The translations under genes and the position numbers were made by a program. The notes beneath the pieces were generated by a model. It was not told where the DNA came from, ran no database searches, and was given only the letters and a program-made list of their open reading frames with translations. 64,000 nt of DNA from CATOSP01 sp965205385. Its GTDB lineage: Bacteria > Chloroflexota > Dehalococcoidia > Lucifugimonadales > UBA3495. Within the stretch, counting starts at the first letter, position 1. Each line of letters starts with the position of its first letter. The stretch lies in the NCBI GenBank assembly GCA_965205385.1, contig CBDBGS010000006.1:372001-436000 (forward strand), read 5' to 3'. Of the stretch, positions 61,764 to 64,000 are shown piece after piece.

Positions 61764-63083
61764 CTAGTTGAGGGGAATCTCCACGGCCTCCCGCTCCTCT
61801 TCGATCTCGATCATCTCTTCCGCCGCTTCGGTCCTGCTCTGTCCCCAAATTCGTTGGGCATCCCGGGATTTCCAGGGCATACGCCTTCGCCAGAAGATGA
61901 TGGCCGCGTCGGTCGCGCCTAGCTTTTGTGACGAGTGGGGGTCCAGCGCGCCCACGGCCTGTACAGGCATGTCTTCCCGTTCGTTGGTCGTCTGAGGCGC
62001 GTTGAAGTAAACGTACCAGGTGTGGTAGAAGAATTTCCACCAAAGCTTCGCCATCAGCCGGTGGCGGACCCGCTTGAGGGCGAAGGTGAACATCCGGGTG
62101 TTATTTTCGTCGATGGGGGTGAAGTACCGGAGGTGCTGCGATTGGCCCCGGGCGCTGGGACAGGCGATGGCCGGGAGCCGGTAGAGGCCGCCGGGTCGGG
62201 AGTTGTTGAACGCGTTTTTCTGTTGGACAAGGGGGTTCAGCCTGCGGGCGTTCCTGAACCGCCACCAACTATGCTGTGGCCATTGCTTTCCCAGGCCGGG
62301 GAAGTAGCCTTCCTCGACATTCTGCTTCACACGGGGAGCAATACAGATATAGTTGTCGCCCTCCTCTGTAATGTCGGTGCCCTCCCAGAACGCCGACAGA
62401 CGGTTGAACAGTTGCCCGCTCCAGAAGCGCCGGATACCTCCCCTGTGTATCTTGCTGTTATGGGAGTCCCGGGAGTTCTCCATTGTCAACGACCAGTTCA
62501 TGGGCCAGATCTTCACGTAGGTCTGGACCTCCACGTCGTCGAGGAAAAACTCCTCAGGCAAGTCCTCTTCCAAGGGCACCGGTTCGGTAACACCCATCCA
62601 GACGTAAACGACGCCGCGGTGGGTGCGCGTGGGGTAATTGCGGACACTGAGCTTCGGGGCAAGCTTGGAGTCCGGCCCGTCGGAGAGGGCCGCTACGCAT
62701 TGGCCCTTGCCGTCGAAGGTGTAGCCGTGGTAGGGGCAGGTTATGAACCCTTTGAACTCGTCGTTGCCCATGCCCTTGCCGATGCCGCCTGACAGAAATG
62801 CCCCGCGGTGGGGGCAGATGTCCGATACCGCGGAAACCTGGTCGTTTGCGTCCCGGAAAAATACGACCTGCTCTCCTAGGAGCTTGAGGGCCACGGGTTT
62901 TCGCTTAATCAGCTTGTCCTCAACTGCGGGATACCAATACTCACGGTAACCCAGCTCGGGAACGTAGTCGTGGACGCCAATGCCAGATGCTCCCCTGGGA
63001 ACGTAGCGGCTGGCGCCGTTTCCATTTTGTCCGTTGGTCTGATGGCCGTTGGTCTGATGGCCATTGGTCTGAGAGGTCGTCAT
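61764..63083 (-). CDS. Rieske non-heme iron oxygenase, alpha subunit
   Basis: A 439-residue oxygenase. The Rieske [2Fe-2S] ligands are in CPHRGAFLSGG and CPYHGYTFDGKG (about residues 90-125). The mononuclear iron site is in ENSRDSHNSKIHR (about 202-214), with Asp-x-x-His-type ligands. Residues 5-25 are NGHQT repeats. ATG start. The ferredoxin and reductase partners are not adjacent. It may hydroxylate or demethylate an aromatic or terpenoid; substrate unknown. Confidence 0.9.
   Translation of the reverse strand: MTTSQTNGHQTNGHQTNGQNGNGASRYVPRGASGIGVHDYVPELGYREYWYPAVEDKLIKRKPVALKLLGEQVVFFRDANDQVSAVSDICPHRGAFLSGGIGKGMGNDEFKGFITCPYHGYTFDGKGQCVAALSDGPDSKLAPKLSVRNYPTRTHRGVVYVWMGVTEPVPLEEDLPEEFFLDDVEVQTYVKIWPMNWSLTMENSRDSHNSKIHRGGIRRFWSGQLFNRLSAFWEGTDITEEGDNYICIAPRVKQNVEEGYFPGLGKQWPQHSWWRFRNARRLNPLVQQKNAFNNSRPGGLYRLPAIACPSARGQSQHLRYFTPIDENNTRMFTFALKRVRHRLMAKLWWKFFYHTWYVYFNAPQTTNEREDMPVQAVGALDPHSSQKLGATDAAIIFWRRRMPWKSRDAQRIWGQSRTEAAEEMIEIEEEREAVEIPLN
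63033..63072 (-). repeat. 15-bp repeats coding the NGHQT head of the Rieske protein
   Basis: Two full units of TTGGTCTGATGGCCG-type sequence and a partial third, in frame, giving the NGHQT repeats at residues 6-20. Confidence 0.75.
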
Positions 63084-63593
63084 CTTTTGCCGTCCTTTAG
63101 CCGGTAGTCGTCGATCTTTCCCGCCTATACAACGATCGCCTCTATTCTAATGGGCAAAAGAATACCACATTTGGTGGCCCCAGGCATCGTAATAGGAACA
63201 AAATGACTCCGCCTTGTCACGGCCACTCGGCAACTCCCTCCTGTGTCCGGCCTTGGGCCGGAAGCCAGGATTCCATCGCGGAGAACTGTGCGGGTGTCTC
63301 CGTATTCCAGGGCGCAGGTTTTAGAACCGGAGTCGTCGTGGCCTTTCGACTATTCGTCTGAACTGGGATTTCCTTGAGTCCGGGATTTATTTGATTGGAA
63401 AATCATCCGAATCACTCAATCCAATGAATCCCGGTTCGGATTATTGCGCCCAGAATCGAGAGGCCCTGGGATAGTCGTAGCCCAACCGGGAACGAAAGAG
63501 GCCTGAGCGAAGTGACGCCTGTAACACCATCGCGAATCAGCGGGCCGATCTCAAACGTTGCTACTGGTAAGTAAATTCCTGGCAAGCGGTCCG
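63084..63593. other. Intergenic stretch without a recognised gene
   Basis: About 510 bases between the divergent Rieske and membrane-protein genes. A short inverted repeat (ATCCGAA 63405-63411 with TTCGGAT 63435-63441) is the only structure noted. No tRNA or supported ORF. Confidence 0.5.
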
Positions 63594-64000
63594 GTGCGAG
63601 AGCGTTTCCCCACCCCTCTCGGAGAAACGGAGGTTGGGAAATCTCCCACGTCTGTCGCGTGGCTCTTGCTACTATCCCTTTTGGTGCTGTTGACCACGCC
63701 CATCTTCATCGCATTGACCACGGGAATGGACCAATACGGTTTTTTCACCATGGACGCGGTAGCCCGGCGGCCCTACCCGGCGGTATTGTCCCTGGCTGTA
63801 AACGTCTCCCTCGCCGTGTTGGCCTACGCCCTCTACCGCCTCATCTGGCGGTGGGAGTCTGCCTTTATCGAACGGGGCTGGGAACCGATCAAGCGGACCG
63901 GCGTTGCCGTTGGGATACCCGTGTTTCTCGCGATGGTCCCGTCGTTTCTAATGTGCGGCACGGGTGGCAAACCCTACTACATTGCAATTGGCGTACTGAT
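63594..64000 (+). CDS. Membrane protein, 3' end cut by window edge
   Basis: An open frame from GTG at 63594 (TTG at 63558 is possible) to the right edge, 135 codons. Hydrophobic stretches at about residues 23-41 (WLLLSLLVLLTTPIFIAL), 61-80 (VLSLAVNVSLAVLAYALYRL) and 104-121 predict membrane helices. The frame continues off the window. No family recognised. Confidence 0.6.
   Translation, partial: MRERFPTPLGETEVGKSPTSVAWLLLLSLLVLLTTPIFIALTTGMDQYGFFTMDAVARRPYPAVLSLAVNVSLAVLAYALYRLIWRWESAFIERGWEPIKRTGVAVGIPVFLAMVPSFLMCGTGGKPYYIAIGVL

Overview
The window is a piece of a GC-rich bacterial chromosome, most likely a Chloroflexota genome of the Dehalococcoidia/SAR202 type. This is an inference from gene content: paired CaiB/BaiF CoA-transferases, two luciferase-like F420/FMN oxidoreductases, a Rieske oxygenase, a fused hydantoinase/oxoprolinase, a YqhQ-type DUF1385 protein, acid-tailed ribosomal proteins, and frequent TTG and GTG starts. 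No rRNA, tRNA or CRISPR array was seen.

Region 1 (1-9.1 kb, minus strand) is a long housekeeping run: glyA, rpsF, ssb, rpsR, a membrane-anchored peptidyl-prolyl isomerase, hom, thrC, folE, a GNAT-like protein and a glycosyltransferase cut by the left edge. rpsF carries a 15-bp tandem repeat whose last two units are 16 bp long and shift the frame. Region 2 (9.4-21.5 kb) holds a methyltransferase, two alpha/beta hydrolases, thioredoxin reductase, a CoA-binding protein, an SDR, a Fur-type regulator, an S9 peptidase and a 1243-residue HyuA-HyuB fusion. Region 3 (21.6-23.4 kb) is an AT-richer cassette: an AAA ATPase broken by one in-frame stop, followed by a PIN-like nuclease. It is a candidate acquired defence or toxin module.

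Region 4 (23.4-37.4 kb) is accessory catabolism. It has an FAH-family protein, two tandem pairs of class III CoA-transferases (each pair with one Asp-containing and one Asp-lacking member), a HerA-like ATPase with a HAS-barrel partner, a questin-oxidase-like protein, a SnoaL protein, a B12/radical-SAM-fold protein without cluster cysteines, and a thiolase-fold/DUF35 pair. Region 5 (37.4-45.3 kb) holds DUF1385, rpmE, rpmA and rplU on the minus strand, then fakA-like, degV and recG on the plus strand, and a degenerate OmpR-type regulator. Region 6 (45.5-54.4 kb) has a two-gene D-glutamate cyclase set, uvrB with a small aspartic protease, ruvA/ruvC/yebC, rimM/khpA/rpsP, an unassigned structured RNA with its own promoter and terminator, and fmt.

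Region 7 (54.4-64 kb) holds two LLM oxidoreductases, an amidohydrolase, an SDR, a small membrane protein, a complete IS1182-type element with inverted repeats and a 6-bp direct repeat, a Rieske oxygenase, and a membrane protein cut by the right edge. The points that most deserve a second look are the structured RNA at 53.0-53.4 kb, the CoA-transferase asymmetry, the ATPase/PIN cassette, the cysteine-free radical-SAM homologue and the rpsF repeat frameshift.
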